Below are positions 30,838 through 40,060 of a DNA stretch of 64,000 bases, in pieces (the stretch's first letter is position 1; each line of letters starts with the position of its first letter). The translations under genes and the position numbers were made by a program. Origin of the DNA: an uncultured Clostridia bacterium (GTDB taxonomy: Bacteria > Bacillota > Clostridia > Christensenellales > Borkfalkiaceae); contig CALVWI010000007.1 in the NCBI GenBank assembly GCA_944367045.1, positions 1 to 64,000 of the forward strand, in the 5' to 3' direction. The notes under the pieces are model-generated. The model saw only the letters and a program-made list of their open reading frames with translations, had not been told where the DNA came from and searched no databases.

Positions 30838-31314
30838 ATGCTCAACTTCGCGCACCTCGAACGCTACCGCGAAAATAACCGCTTAGAGGCCAAGCTCGCC
30901 CAAGGCGGGCTGCCCGAGAGCCTGTGGGAGACGTACTCCGCCTTCGCCAACACGGAGGGCGGGCTTATCTTGCTCGGCGTCGAGGAGCTTCCCGACCACT
31001 CCCTGCGCCCCACCGCGCTGCCCGAGCCCGAGAAGCTCATCGGCGAATTTTGGAACATCCTGAACGACGTCCGTTTCGTGAGCTCCAACATTTTGAGCCA
31101 TGGCGACGTGTTCGTGCAGGAGGCGGGCGGCGAGCGCATCGTCGTCATCCGTGTGCCGCGCGCACGGCAGGAGGAGCGGCCGATCTTCATCGGGCAGGAC
31201 CCCTACTCGGGCACCTACCGAAGGAGCGGCGAGGGCGACTGGCGGTGCACCCGCGAGGAAGTGGACGAGATGATCGCCGCGGCTCAGGCCGCCGCCGAAA
31301 GGCGCAAAAAGTGA
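30838..31314 (+). CDS. AlbA_2 (Schlafen-type) domain protein
   Basis: A single AlbA_2-like domain: ENNRLEAKLAQGGLPESLWE near residue 12 and TYSAFANTEGGLILLGVEE near 35-53, then FVQEAGGERIVVIRVPRA and GTYRRSGEGDWRC. This family is a nucleic-acid binding (sometimes nuclease-like) module usually fused to a helix-turn-helix or ATPase; here it stands alone at 158 aa. It follows bcp by 13 nt with only a weak ribosome site. Confidence 0.8.
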   Translation: MLNFAHLERYRENNRLEAKLAQGGLPESLWETYSAFANTEGGLILLGVEELPDHSLRPTALPEPEKLIGEFWNILNDVRFVSSNILSHGDVFVQEAGGERIVVIRVPRARQEERPIFIGQDPYSGTYRRSGEGDWRCTREEVDEMIAAAQAAAERRKK

Positions 31315-31358
31315 GCCGCAAGAGGCCGCCGCCCGCAAAACCCATAAACCGCCCGAAA

Positions 31359-31414
31359 GACGGGCAAACACGTATGACAACGCTGTGACGGGCAAACACG
31401 TATGACAACGCTGT
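31359..31414. repeat. 28-bp tandem duplication over a start codon
   Basis: The 28 bases from 31359 are repeated exactly from 31387. Each copy includes the ATG-ACA-ACG-CTG start of the phosphatase. The first copy gives a four-codon frame (MTTL) ending in TGA; the second leads into the gene. Confidence 0.9.
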
Positions 31415-32040
31415 ATTTTGTAAGGCACGGCGAGAGCCGCGCCAATGTTGATATGGTATTCACGGGGCAGACGGACGTGCCCCTCTCGCCGCGCGGGGAG
31501 CATCAGGCAAAGCTGCTCGGCGAAAAGCTCCGCTCGCTCCCCATCGACGCCATCCACGCGAGCGACCTTCTTCGCGCCGTTCAGACGGTGACACCCGCGG
31601 CCGAGGCGCTTCATCTTCCCATCGTCCGCGAGAAGGGCCTCCGCGAGATCTACGGCGGGCTGTGGGAGGGCATGTATATCCCCGACATCGAGAAGAAATA
31701 CCCCGAAGACTACGCGCGCTGGGAGGAGGACATCGGCCTTGCGCGCTGTACGGGCGGCGAGAGCTTCGAGGAAGTGCAGTGCCGCGGCCTTGAGACCGTC
31801 CGCCGCATCGCAGAGAAGCATGAGGGTCAGACCGTCGTCATCGCGACGCACGCCGCCATGATCAGGGCGCTCACCTGCGCCTTCCGCGGCCTCCCCCTCT
31901 CCGAGATGAAGCATATCCCCTTCGTGCCCAACGCGTCACTCAGCGAGGTGCGCTTCGAGGACGGCACATTCAAAATCGTCTCTTACGCCGACGTCTCCTT
32001 TTTGGGCGGCGATGTGACGAAATTGCCCGCGAATATCTGA
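31402..32040 (+). CDS. Histidine phosphatase family protein (phosphoglycerate-mutase-like)
   Basis: RHGES at residues 8-12 provides the nucleophilic histidine; FTGQTDVPLSPRG, SDLLRAVQT, EIYGGLWEG and the second catalytic THAAMIRAL (about 150-158) complete the pattern. Cytosolic phosphatase of broad type; the substrate cannot be told from sequence. The start lies in the second unit of a tandem duplication. Confidence 0.92.
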   Translation: MTTLYFVRHGESRANVDMVFTGQTDVPLSPRGEHQAKLLGEKLRSLPIDAIHASDLLRAVQTVTPAAEALHLPIVREKGLREIYGGLWEGMYIPDIEKKYPEDYARWEEDIGLARCTGGESFEEVQCRGLETVRRIAEKHEGQTVVIATHAAMIRALTCAFRGLPLSEMKHIPFVPNASLSEVRFEDGTFKIVSYADVSFLGGDVTKLPANI

Positions 32041-32092
32041 CACAGTGTCAGGCAAAATCGCGCCGAAATTCCGCCATTTTGACACGGTGTCA
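32038..32092. repeat. Two 13-bp palindromes TGACACNGTGTCA
   Basis: TGACACAGTGTCA (32038-32050, overlapping the phosphatase stop) and TGACACGGTGTCA (32080-32092), each followed by GGCAAAA, 42 bp apart. They look like paired operator or small hairpin elements between two convergent genes. Confidence 0.7.
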
Positions 32093-32122
32093 GGCAAAAA
32101 ACCGCAAAAACCGCATGAAAAA

Positions 32123-32150
32123 CGCCGCTCCCAACGGAGCGGCGCTGTTT
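32123..32150. terminator. Bidirectional terminator between the phosphatase gene and rny
   Basis: CGCCGCTCC-CAAC-GGAGCGGCG, followed on the plus strand by CTGTTTTTT and on the minus strand by a T tract. Confidence 0.8.
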
Positions 32151-32158
32151 TTTCGGAA

Positions 32159-33775
32159 TTATTTTGCGTATTCGGCGCTTCGGAATTCGCGGATGACGTT
32201 GACCTTGATCTGCCCGGGGTACTCGAGCTCGTTCTCGATCTTCTTGGCGATGTCCTTGGCGAGGAAGATTGCCTTGGCGTCGTCGATCTGGTCGGGCTTG
32301 ACGATGACGCGCACCTCTCTGCCCGCCTGAATGGCGTAGCTCTTTTCGACGCCGTGGAAGCTCGAGGCGATCTCTTCGAGCTTTTCGAGGCGCTTGACGT
32401 AGTTGCTGCCCGTCTCCCTGCGCGCACCGGGGCGTGCGCCCGAGATGGCGTCCGCCGCCTGCACGAGGACGGCCTCGATGGTCTTGGGCTCCACGTCGCC
32501 GTGGTGCGCCATGATGGCGTTGACGATCATCGCGTTTTCCTTGTACTTCTTGGCAAGGTCTGCGCCGATCTGAATGTGCGTGCCCTCCTGCTCTCTGTCG
32601 ACTGCCTTGCCGATGTCGTGAAGAAGGCCCGCGCGCTTTGCAAAGTTGACGTCGAGCCCCAGCTCCTGCGCCATGAGCCCTGCGAGCTGGGCGACTTCGA
32701 TGGAGTGGCGGTAGACGTTCTGGCCGTAGCTCGTGCGGAACTTGAGGCGGCCGATGAGCTTGATGAGCTCGGGGTGCAGCCCGAAGATGCCCACTTCGAA
32801 CATGGCGTTCTCGCCCGCGGCTTTGATCTGCTGGTCGATCTCTTTGGTGACCTTCTCCACCGTCTCCTCGATGCGGGCGGGGTGGATGCGGCCGTCGGCG
32901 ATGAGCCGCTCGAGCGTGAGGCGGGCAATTTCGCGCCTTACGGGGTCGAAGCCCGAGAGGATGACGACTTCGGGCGTATCGTCGATGATGAGCTCGATGC
33001 CCGTCGCGTTCTCGATGGCGCGGATGTTGCGCCCCTCACGGCCGATGATGCGCGCCTTCATGTCGTCGTTGGGCAGCGGCACGACGGAGACCGTCGTCTC
33101 CGAAGCGTGGTCGGATGCGCAGCGCTGAATGGCGAGCGTGATGATGTTCTTGGCGTTGAGGTCGGCCTCGTCCTTGGCCTGCTGTTCGAGGTTCCTCACC
33201 TGCACCGCGCAGTCGCGGCGGGTCTCGTCGAGGATCTCCTCGGTGAGCTGCGCCTTCGCCTCCTCCTTGGTGAGCTGGGCGACGCGCTCGAGCTCGGCGA
33301 CCATGAGTTCGTGCTGATGCGAGACTTCCTCCCGCGTCTTTTCCACCTCTTCGAGGCGGTCTTTCAAGTTGTTCTTCTGCTGTTCGACGCTTTCGAGCTT
33401 CTTGGTGAGTTCTGCGTCCTTGCGCTCGAGGGCGTCCTCCTGCTTGTTGAGACGCGCTTCCGTGCGCTGCTGCTCGGCGCGCTTCTCCTTCATTTCCTGC
33501 TCAAACTCGTTTCTTCTCTTGAGTTCCTGCTCCTTGGCCTCGAGGACCGCTTCTTTTTTTAATTGCTTGCATTCCGCCTTCGCATTCGCGAGCATCTTCT
33601 CGACCTGCTGCGAGGTTTCGTCGAGCTTCTGTTCCGACTTCTTTTTGGCAATTTTTTGAAGAATGACATAGACCACGCCGCCGCCGATCGCGAGCCCCAA
33701 AATGGGCAGCACGATGAAGAGCGCGACGGCAAGTCCCGCCGATACATCAAGGAGCAGGCCGGTTAAAATCGTCAT
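32159..33775 (-). CDS. rny: Ribonuclease Y
   Basis: Membrane-anchored endoribonuclease that starts mRNA decay in Firmicutes. N-terminal membrane helix (about 12-36), long coiled coil (about 40-190), KH RNA-binding domain ([15 protein letters not shown], about 240), and HD domain with the metal motif [12 protein letters not shown] (about 370-381). Length 538 aa is close to the family norm. Single-gene unit with a terminator on its 3' side. Confidence 0.96.
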   Translation of the reverse strand: MTILTGLLLDVSAGLAVALFIVLPILGLAIGGGVVYVILQKIAKKKSEQKLDETSQQVEKMLANAKAECKQLKKEAVLEAKEQELKRRNEFEQEMKEKRAEQQRTEARLNKQEDALERKDAELTKKLESVEQQKNNLKDRLEEVEKTREEVSHQHELMVAELERVAQLTKEEAKAQLTEEILDETRRDCAVQVRNLEQQAKDEADLNAKNIITLAIQRCASDHASETTVSVVPLPNDDMKARIIGREGRNIRAIENATGIELIIDDTPEVVILSGFDPVRREIARLTLERLIADGRIHPARIEETVEKVTKEIDQQIKAAGENAMFEVGIFGLHPELIKLIGRLKFRTSYGQNVYRHSIEVAQLAGLMAQELGLDVNFAKRAGLLHDIGKAVDREQEGTHIQIGADLAKKYKENAMIVNAIMAHHGDVEPKTIEAVLVQAADAISGARPGARRETGSNYVKRLEKLEEIASSFHGVEKSYAIQAGREVRVIVKPDQIDDAKAIFLAKDIAKKIENELEYPGQIKVNVIREFRSAEYAK

Positions 33776-33950
33776 TTTCAGCCTCCTGCTTTGTATAATT
33801 TTGACTTTTATCCAAGTAACCCCTTTGGCGAAGGAGTATAGTTAGGCATTGTCTTAATGATTATACAATAATTTATGCGCATTGTCAACCGGTTAAGCGC
33901 AAATCGTCAAAAAGAAAAACAAAGTGCCCGCCGCCGAACTTCCGGGCGCG

Positions 33951-33978
33951 AAAAACGCCCCTCATTCGGGGCGTTTTT
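33951..33978. terminator. Bidirectional terminator
   Basis: AAAAACGCCCC-loop-GGGGCGTTTTT; closes the ABC exporter operon on the minus strand. The 33776-33950 stretch is otherwise an AT-rich rny upstream region. Confidence 0.8.
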
Positions 33979-34014
33979 GCAAAAATGACGGTCCCTTCGG
34001 GGCGCGCCGCGTTT

Positions 34015-35775
34015 TCAGCCGACGAACTGCGCCTTGTAGAGCTCGGCGTAGAAGCCGTTCTTTTCGAGGAGCTCTTTGTGAGTGCCCTGCTCGATGATGG
34101 TACCCGCCTTCATCACGAGGATGAGGTCCGCGTTCTCGATGGTGGAGAGGCGGTGGGCGACGACGAAGCAGGTGCGCCCTTCCATGAGCTTTGAAAAGGC
34201 GTCCTGCACGCGCATCTCGGTGCGGGTGTCGATGGAGCTCGTCGCCTCGTCCAAAATGAGCATGGGCGGGCGGCAGAGCATGATGCGCGCGATGCACAGA
34301 AGCTGCCTCTGCCCCTGCGAGAGCGCGCCCTCGTCGCCGATGACTGTATCATACCCCTCGGGCAGGCGGGAGATGAACCCGTGGGCGTGCGCCGCGCGGG
34401 CGGCCGCGATCATTTCCTCCTCCGTCGCGGAGGGATTGCCCATGAGAAGGTTCTCTCTGACGGTCGCCTTCTTCAGCCACGTCTCCTGCAGCACCATGCC
34501 ATAGTGCTTGCGGAGGGAGGCGCGCGTCACCTCGCGGATATCGTGCCCGTCCACCGAGATGCTCCCGCCGTCCACGTCGTAGAAGCGCATGAGAAGGTTG
34601 ATGAGCGTCGTCTTGCCGCAGCCCGTGGGGCCGACGATGGCGACGCGCTTGCCCGCGGGCGCGAGCACGTTGAGGTGCTCGATGAGCGGCTTTTCGGGGT
34701 CGTAGGAAAAGCTCACGTCGGAGAGCTTGACCTCCCCCCTGACGTTCACAAGTTCCGTGTTTCCCTCGTCGGAGGGCTGTTCCTCCTCGCCGATGAGCGC
34801 AAACAGGCGCGCCGCACAGGCGAGGGCGTTTTGGAACTCGGTGATGACTTCGGTAATTTCGTTGAAGGGCTTTGTGTACTGCGTCGCGTAGGAGAGGACG
34901 GAGCTCAAATTGCCCACCGTGAAGGGCGCGGCCGCCCCCGCCGTTGCAATGACGAGGAAGGCGCCCACGAGCGCGACGACGGCGTAGACGATGTTGTTGA
35001 CGAGCCGCGTGCCGGGGTTGGTGATGGAAGAATAGAAGATGGCTCTGAGCGACGTTGCGCGGAGGCGTTCGTTGATCTCGGCAAACTGCTCCTCGTTCTC
35101 CCCCTCGTGCGAGAAGGCCTTGACGACCTTCAAATTTCCGATCATCTCGTCGATGAAGCCCGTCTGTTCGGCGCGCGTCGCGGCCTGTTTCTTGAACATG
35201 GAGTAGGTGTGCGAGGAGATGAACTTCGCGAGGAACAGGGAAAGCGGCGTCAAGACGAGCACGCAGAGGGCGATCTCCCAGCGCAGCACGAAGAGGATGA
35301 TAAGCACGCCCAGGATGGTCGCCGCGCCCGTAAAGAGCTGCGTGAAGCCTAAAAGGAGGCCGTCGGAGAACTGCTCGGCGTCCGTGATGATGACGCTCGC
35401 CGTCTTGCCGTACGAGCGGCCGTCGAGGTACTTCAAGGGCAATACGCCGAGCTTATGGAAGGCGTCGCGGCGGATGTCCGCGAGCACGCGGTAGGCGATG
35501 TGATTGTTGCTCAGGCTCATCAGCCACTGCGAAAGGGCGGCGAGCGCGATACTCACCCCGATGGCGACAAGCAGCGCGTTGAGGCGGGGCCAGTCGACCG
35601 CCCCCGCGCCCGCCATACAGTCGATGGCAAGGCCCGCAAGGTAGGGAATGACGAGCGTCGCCGCGACGTAGACGGCGGCGCACACGACGGTGCAGGCGAT
35701 ATAGCCCCGATACGGTTTCAGGTAGTTCAGAATGCCGCGGAAGGTGCCTTCGGGATGACGTTTGATGCGTTTCAT
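34015..35775 (-). CDS. ABC exporter subunit with canonical ATPase site
   Basis: Fused membrane (six helices, about 20-330) and nucleotide-binding domains of a multidrug/lipid-type exporter half. Walker A GPTGCGKTTL (about 378), signature ALSQGQRQLL (about 488), Walker B MLILDEATSSID with the catalytic Glu. ATG at 35775 follows AGGAGG and overlaps the stop of the partner gene (ATGA). It pairs with 35772-37496 to form a heterodimer. Confidence 0.93.
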   Translation of the reverse strand: MKRIKRHPEGTFRGILNYLKPYRGYIACTVVCAAVYVAATLVIPYLAGLAIDCMAGAGAVDWPRLNALLVAIGVSIALAALSQWLMSLSNNHIAYRVLADIRRDAFHKLGVLPLKYLDGRSYGKTASVIITDAEQFSDGLLLGFTQLFTGAATILGVLIILFVLRWEIALCVLVLTPLSLFLAKFISSHTYSMFKKQAATRAEQTGFIDEMIGNLKVVKAFSHEGENEEQFAEINERLRATSLRAIFYSSITNPGTRLVNNIVYAVVALVGAFLVIATAGAAAPFTVGNLSSVLSYATQYTKPFNEITEVITEFQNALACAARLFALIGEEEQPSDEGNTELVNVRGEVKLSDVSFSYDPEKPLIEHLNVLAPAGKRVAIVGPTGCGKTTLINLLMRFYDVDGGSISVDGHDIREVTRASLRKHYGMVLQETWLKKATVRENLLMGNPSATEEEMIAAARAAHAHGFISRLPEGYDTVIGDEGALSQGQRQLLCIARIMLCRPPMLILDEATSSIDTRTEMRVQDAFSKLMEGRTCFVVAHRLSTIENADLILVMKAGTIIEQGTHKELLEKNGFYAELYKAQFVG

Positions 35776-37496
35776 GCCTGTGCCTCCTTTGCGTCGCGGA
35801 ACTGCGTCGAGTAAATTTCGCGGTAGATGTCGCACGATTTCAAGAGCTCCTCGTGCCGCCCCATCGCGACCGCCTTGCCGCCGTCGAGGACGAGAATGAG
35901 GTCGGAGTGCATGACGGACGCTGCCCGCTGCGAGACGATAAAGACGGTGCTGTCAAGGCTTCGCAAAGCGACGCGGAGGCGTGCGTCCGTCGCATAGTCG
36001 AGGGCAGATGCCGAGTCGTCCAAAATGAGGATCTCGGGCTTTTTGACGAGGGCGCGGGCGATGGTGAGGCGCTGGCGCTGGCCGCCCGAGAAGTTCTTGC
36101 CCTCCTGCTCGACGGGGGCATCGAGGCCGCCCTTGGAGGCGACGACGTCCTCCGCCTGGGCGAGCCGCACGGCCTCCATGAGTTCCTCGTCGGTGGCGTT
36201 CTCGTTGCCCCACAGAAGGTTGCTGCGGATGGTGCCCTCGAAGAGGACGGCCTTCTGCGGGACGATGCCGACTTTGGCGCGCAATTCCTCATAGGGAACG
36301 CCGCGGACGTCGCGGCCCTTCAAAAGCACCCGCCCCTGCGTCGCCGCATAGAAGCGGGGAAGGAGCCCCACGAGCGTCGACTTGCCCGCGCCCGTGCCGC
36401 CGATGATGCCGATGGTCTCCCCGGGGCGCGCCATGAAGGTGATGTCCGAGAGCGCATTCCCGCCGCCCGCATAGGCGAAGGAGACGTGCTCGAAGCGGAC
36501 GGCCGCACTGTCCGCATGGCCCGCGGTGAGCGTCGGCTCGAGGACGGAGGGCTCCCCTTCCATGTCTAAGACCTTCCCCACGCGCTGCTGGCAGGAGACC
36601 GCCTTGGTGATGGTGACGATGAGGTTGGCGAGCTTGATGAGCTCGACGAGGATCTGCGAGAGGTAGCTGTAGAGGGCGATGACGTCGCCGTTCAAAAGCA
36701 CGCCCCCCTCGACCTGCCCCGCGCTGAAGTATAAGAGGGCGATGAGCGCGAGGTTGATGAGGATATAGGTGATAGGCCCGGTGAGCGCGGAGATGCGCCC
36801 CACCTTGACCTGCGAATGTTCGAGCTCGGAGTTGTTCTTGTCGAAGGCCGCCTGCTCCTTCTTCTCCATGGAAAAGGCGCGGATGACGCGCACGCCAGCC
36901 AAATTTTCGCGCACGGAGAGAAAGACCTTATCGAGCTTGCCCTGCACCTTGCGATAGAGCGGGATGCACGCGCCCATCACCGAATAGACGGCGATGGCAA
37001 GTAGCGGAATGACGGCGACAAAGACGAGCGCGACCTTTGCATCGACGGTGAAGGCCATTGCCATCGCGCCGAACACGATGAAGGGCGAGCGCAGAAAGAG
37101 GCGGAGCGTCTGATTGACGCCCGTCTGCACCTGATTGACGTCGCTCGTCATGCGGGTGATCATCGTGGACGTGCCCATCTCGTCGATCTGGGAGAACGAG
37201 AAGGACTGGAGCTTTTTGAAGAGGCGGGTCCTCAGCTCCGCAGAACAGCCCACGGCGGCGCGCGCCGCGAAGAACTGCCCGGTGATGGAGAAGGCGCACC
37301 CCACCACCGCCATGCCCACGAGCAGAAGGCACATGAGCACGATGAATCTGTGGTCGCCCTCCGCAATGCCGCGGTTGACGATGAGCGCGACGATGAGCGG
37401 GGTGATGAGTTCGAGGCTGGCCTCCAAGAGCTTGAAGAGGGGTGCGCAGACGCAGTCCAGGCGGAAGCGCTTGAGGCAGGACAAGAGATGTTTCAA
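35772..37496 (-). CDS. ABC exporter subunit with degenerate catalytic site
   Basis: Second half of the exporter. Six membrane helices, Walker A GGTGAGKSTL (about 368), signature FSGGQRQRL (about 470). Walker B reads LILDDSASALD, with Asp where the catalytic Glu should be, and the partner has LSQGQ instead of LSGGQ. This asymmetry is known from heterodimeric exporters such as BmrCD/TM287-288. Translationally coupled to the next gene. Confidence 0.93.
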   Translation of the reverse strand: MKHLLSCLKRFRLDCVCAPLFKLLEASLELITPLIVALIVNRGIAEGDHRFIVLMCLLLVGMAVVGCAFSITGQFFAARAAVGCSAELRTRLFKKLQSFSFSQIDEMGTSTMITRMTSDVNQVQTGVNQTLRLFLRSPFIVFGAMAMAFTVDAKVALVFVAVIPLLAIAVYSVMGACIPLYRKVQGKLDKVFLSVRENLAGVRVIRAFSMEKKEQAAFDKNNSELEHSQVKVGRISALTGPITYILINLALIALLYFSAGQVEGGVLLNGDVIALYSYLSQILVELIKLANLIVTITKAVSCQQRVGKVLDMEGEPSVLEPTLTAGHADSAAVRFEHVSFAYAGGGNALSDITFMARPGETIGIIGGTGAGKSTLVGLLPRFYAATQGRVLLKGRDVRGVPYEELRAKVGIVPQKAVLFEGTIRSNLLWGNENATDEELMEAVRLAQAEDVVASKGGLDAPVEQEGKNFSGGQRQRLTIARALVKKPEILILDDSASALDYATDARLRVALRSLDSTVFIVSQRAASVMHSDLILVLDGGKAVAMGRHEELLKSCDIYREIYSTQFRDAKEAQA

Positions 37497-37628
37497 GGGA
37501 ACACTCCTAAAATTTTTTCAAAAGGTAAGGGCGACAGGCGCCTTTCCAAATTGTAACCCTTCAATATGCAAAAGTCAAGCGCGTTTTGTGCGCCTGACTT
37601 GCTTTCAGAGATCCGTTTTCGGGACGGC

Positions 37629-38921
37629 TCACTTTACGCCGTGCTCCTTTTTGACGCGCTCCTGTGCGAGGCGGAAAATTTCTTCCGTCGCGAACGAGAA
37701 CTTGGTGAGCTGCGTGCGGTTCGTGACGGGGTGCAGCCAGTAGCTGTCGTCGTGCACGGAGATGTCGATGCAGTCGCCGAAGATGTTCTTCTTATACTTC
37801 TCCTTGCGGAAGGGATAGTCGTATTCGATGTGCACGCTCTCGAGCTCGTTGCCCGTCCAGAAAAGATCGACTTTCTCCCCGTAGGCGGTGCAGGTGAGGT
37901 GCGTGCCCTCTAAGGTCTGCGTGAGGTGCCCCATGCCCTGATCGTAGAAGCGCTTGGCGTTCGGCAGGGTGTGGACGGTGACGTCGTCGTCGAAGCGGTA
38001 ATTGCCGCTCTCCACTTCCTCTTTAACGTTCTTCCTTTCCCACGCCATCCAGTCGGGAATGTGCGAAAACTCCGTCTCCCCTTCCACGGCCTTGAGTTCG
38101 CCCAGCTCGCTCATCTCCCACACCTTCTTGCAGGCGTTGCACCAGAGGCGGGTGCCCTTCGAGTACATCTCGAACTCCTTCTTGCAGTGCGGGCACTGGT
38201 AGAGGATGTGATGCAGCCCCTCGGCGCGCTTTTCGTAGGTATTGCGGATGCCCTCCTCCTTCTGCCATGCGTACTCGTCGCGCTGCAATTCCTGATGGAT
38301 GCGGGCGTTGAGTTCGGGTGCGGGGAGCGACTTGACTTCCTCGGCGTTGGCAACGCACACAAGGTCGGCGCGGAGCGGGAGGTGCTGCTCCACCTTGTTC
38401 CACTGCGGCGCGGAGATGAACGGCCCGTACATGCGGAGCACGACGACGGGAACTTTCAAGAGCTTTCCCGTCTTGCCCAAGGAATCGGGCAAAAACGACG
38501 TGGTGCCGTCGAAGGAGTACCGCGCCTCGGGGTAGACGCAGACGATGTCATGAAGCGTCTCGGTGCAGTACTTCATGTTCTTGATGAGGTGCAAGTCCTT
38601 GACAAACTTGCGCTTGCAGATGCAGCCGAGCTGCCGCATGAGCCAGTCGCCCACGTCGCGAATGGCGTCGATGGCGACGACGTTGTTAGCGGCATAGGGC
38701 GCGACCGCCTTGTACATGACGGGGAAATCGAGCATGCTCGCGTGCGTCGCAAACAGAAGATAGGGCGGCTTGATGTCCTCCATATTGATCTTATTGACGG
38801 TGAGCGGGCGGCCCTTGAGACGCGGGTCGATGGCGAGGATATTGGCGAGCCACATCCACAGTTTACTTGGTTTTTTTGGTTTGCGCGTAAAGTCGTAGCG
38901 CTTGGGCTGTTTGGTTTTCAT
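37629..38921 (-). CDS. PlsC-like acyltransferase with zinc ribbon
   Basis: Lysophosphatidate-type acyltransferase domain: FATHASMLDF (HxxxxD, about 58-67) and CVYPEARYS (PEGTR-like, about 130). A zinc ribbon follows (CPHCKKEF about 241, CNACKKVW about 257), then a C-terminal beta-rich domain with YGEKVDLFWTGNELESV and IDISVHDDSYWLHP. A paralogue with the same layout is at 58832-60058. Substrate and role of the added domains are unknown. Membrane-associated phospholipid synthesis or scavenging is likely. Confidence 0.85.
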   Translation of the reverse strand: MKTKQPKRYDFTRKPKKPSKLWMWLANILAIDPRLKGRPLTVNKINMEDIKPPYLLFATHASMLDFPVMYKAVAPYAANNVVAIDAIRDVGDWLMRQLGCICKRKFVKDLHLIKNMKYCTETLHDIVCVYPEARYSFDGTTSFLPDSLGKTGKLLKVPVVVLRMYGPFISAPQWNKVEQHLPLRADLVCVANAEEVKSLPAPELNARIHQELQRDEYAWQKEEGIRNTYEKRAEGLHHILYQCPHCKKEFEMYSKGTRLWCNACKKVWEMSELGELKAVEGETEFSHIPDWMAWERKNVKEEVESGNYRFDDDVTVHTLPNAKRFYDQGMGHLTQTLEGTHLTCTAYGEKVDLFWTGNELESVHIEYDYPFRKEKYKKNIFGDCIDISVHDDSYWLHPVTNRTQLTKFSFATEEIFRLAQERVKKEHGVK

Positions 38922-39028
38922 GATATTCTCCCTTTCTTCTCCTGTATGGGCGGGCCGTGTGGCAGGACTCGCCCGTTTACAGTATAACAGAGAGGGGGCG
39001 GTTTGTCAAGGCATGCGGGGAAATGCCT

Positions 39029-39607
39029 TCAAAATGCTTCAAACAGGAGCTTGATGCCGATGAGGACGAGCACCAGCCCGCCCAGCTTTTCCGCCCCGAC
39101 CGAGAATTTATCACCCATGAGCTTGCCGACCTGCACCGCCGCGAGAGAGAGGACAAACGTCGTCACGCCGATGATGAGGGTGCAGAGGGGAACGCCCATC
39201 GGGAGCGCGCCCGCCGCCTCCTGCGCCATCAGGGAGACACCCACCGCGAGCGCGTCGATGCTCGTCGCAACGGCCTGCGCGGTGAGCGCCCCGAGGCCGA
39301 GCTTGGAATGTTTGTGAAGGTATCTGTCCCCCTCCTCCGTGGCGGCGTCGAAGAGCATCTTCCCGCCCAAGAACCCTAAGAGAATGAACGAGAGGTAGGG
39401 TGCGATGCGGGCGACGAGGGAGGAAAAGACGCTGCTCCCCCAATACCCCAAGAGGGGCATGAGCGCCTGAAAGACGCCGTAGAAGAGCGCGATGAGGAGC
39501 GTCTTTCTGAATCCCATTTTTGGCTCCGCCATGCCGTTTGCCATGCCGACGGCCGCCGCGTCCATCGAGAGCGCCGCGCCCAAGAGCAAGATGTCGAAAA
39601 TACTCAT
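39029..39607 (-). CDS. mntP: Manganese efflux pump MntP
   Basis: Six-helix inner-membrane Mn2+ exporter. Two related halves carry the conserved aspartates in ALSMDAAAVGMANG (about 12-25) and ATSIDALAVGVSLM (about 113-126). 192 aa, the usual length. It lies directly after a yybP-ykoY-type leader (39630-39757) that ends in a terminator, so expression should rise with Mn2+. Confidence 0.94.
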   Translation of the reverse strand: MSIFDILLLGAALSMDAAAVGMANGMAEPKMGFRKTLLIALFYGVFQALMPLLGYWGSSVFSSLVARIAPYLSFILLGFLGGKMLFDAATEEGDRYLHKHSKLGLGALTAQAVATSIDALAVGVSLMAQEAAGALPMGVPLCTLIIGVTTFVLSLAAVQVGKLMGDKFSVGAEKLGGLVLVLIGIKLLFEAF

Positions 39608-39629
39608 TTGTCCCGTTATCCTTCAGAGA

Positions 39630-39757
39630 AAATAAAAGACCCGTGCACGGCGCGCAAAATTACGTTCCGTGCACAGGTCTCGATGTTTCAGGGTTCACCC
39701 GCGGCCATCGCCGCAATATGTGGATGAAGCCGCCCGAAAAGGGCCTTCTACTCCCCC
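39630..39757 (-). ncRNA. yybP-ykoY (Mn2+) riboswitch
   Basis: Reading the minus strand: GGGGGAGTAG, a GC stem-loop, CATCCACATATTGCGG, GGGTGAACCCTGAAAC, ATCGAGACCT. These are the conserved words of the yybP-ykoY class as I know it. The last helix overlaps a strong terminator (GACCTGTGCACGG paired with CCGTGCACGGGTC, then TTTTATTTT) just before mntP, giving a clear on/off expression platform. The match to the class is by eye. Confidence 0.8.
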
Positions 39758-39767
39758 ATGCCTCTCT

Positions 39768-39796
39768 ATGATAGCAAGAGCGCGGGGATTTGTCAA
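39768..39796 (-). promoter_or_regulatory. Promoter of the riboswitch-mntP unit
   Basis: TTGACA (39796-39791), 17-nt spacer, TATCAT (39773-39768) on the minus strand, about 10 nt before the riboswitch begins. Confidence 0.75.
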
Positions 39797-39802
39797 CTCA
39801 TT

Positions 39803-40051
39803 TTATACCTTTGAAAGGACTTCCCGGAGCCTTCCCGCGGGGACGGGCGCGGTCTGCTTGGTCCCGCGCTCCAATTTTACGACGGTGCCCTCCTTTGTAA
39901 GGTGCCCCTGCGGCGCCAAAACCTTATCGCCCTCCTTCAAAAAGAGAAGGTCGGGGGCGAGATACCACGCCGTCTCCTCGCCGAAGGAAATCTTCGCGAA
40001 GGTGTAGATTTGCCCGTCCGCGAGCACGCCGCCCGCAAGCGAATGGATCAT
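39803..40051 (-). CDS. Hypothetical protein (82 aa)
   Basis: AAGGAGG ribosome site 5 nt before ATG; starts 9 nt after the cardiolipin synthase stop. A small all-beta protein (GGVLADGQIYTFAKISFG, EGDKVLAPQGHLTKEGTVV) that reads like an SH3/OB-type barrel. Not recognised. Confidence 0.65.
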   Translation of the reverse strand: MIHSLAGGVLADGQIYTFAKISFGEETAWYLAPDLLFLKEGDKVLAPQGHLTKEGTVVKLERGTKQTAPVPAGRLREVLSKV

Positions 40052-40060
40052 AATACCTCC

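Noticed and set aside
32045-33562. A 505-codon plus-strand frame opposite rny
   Set aside because: Antisense shadow of the RNase Y coding sequence; no ribosome site, Leu/Asp/Val-rich nonsense text.
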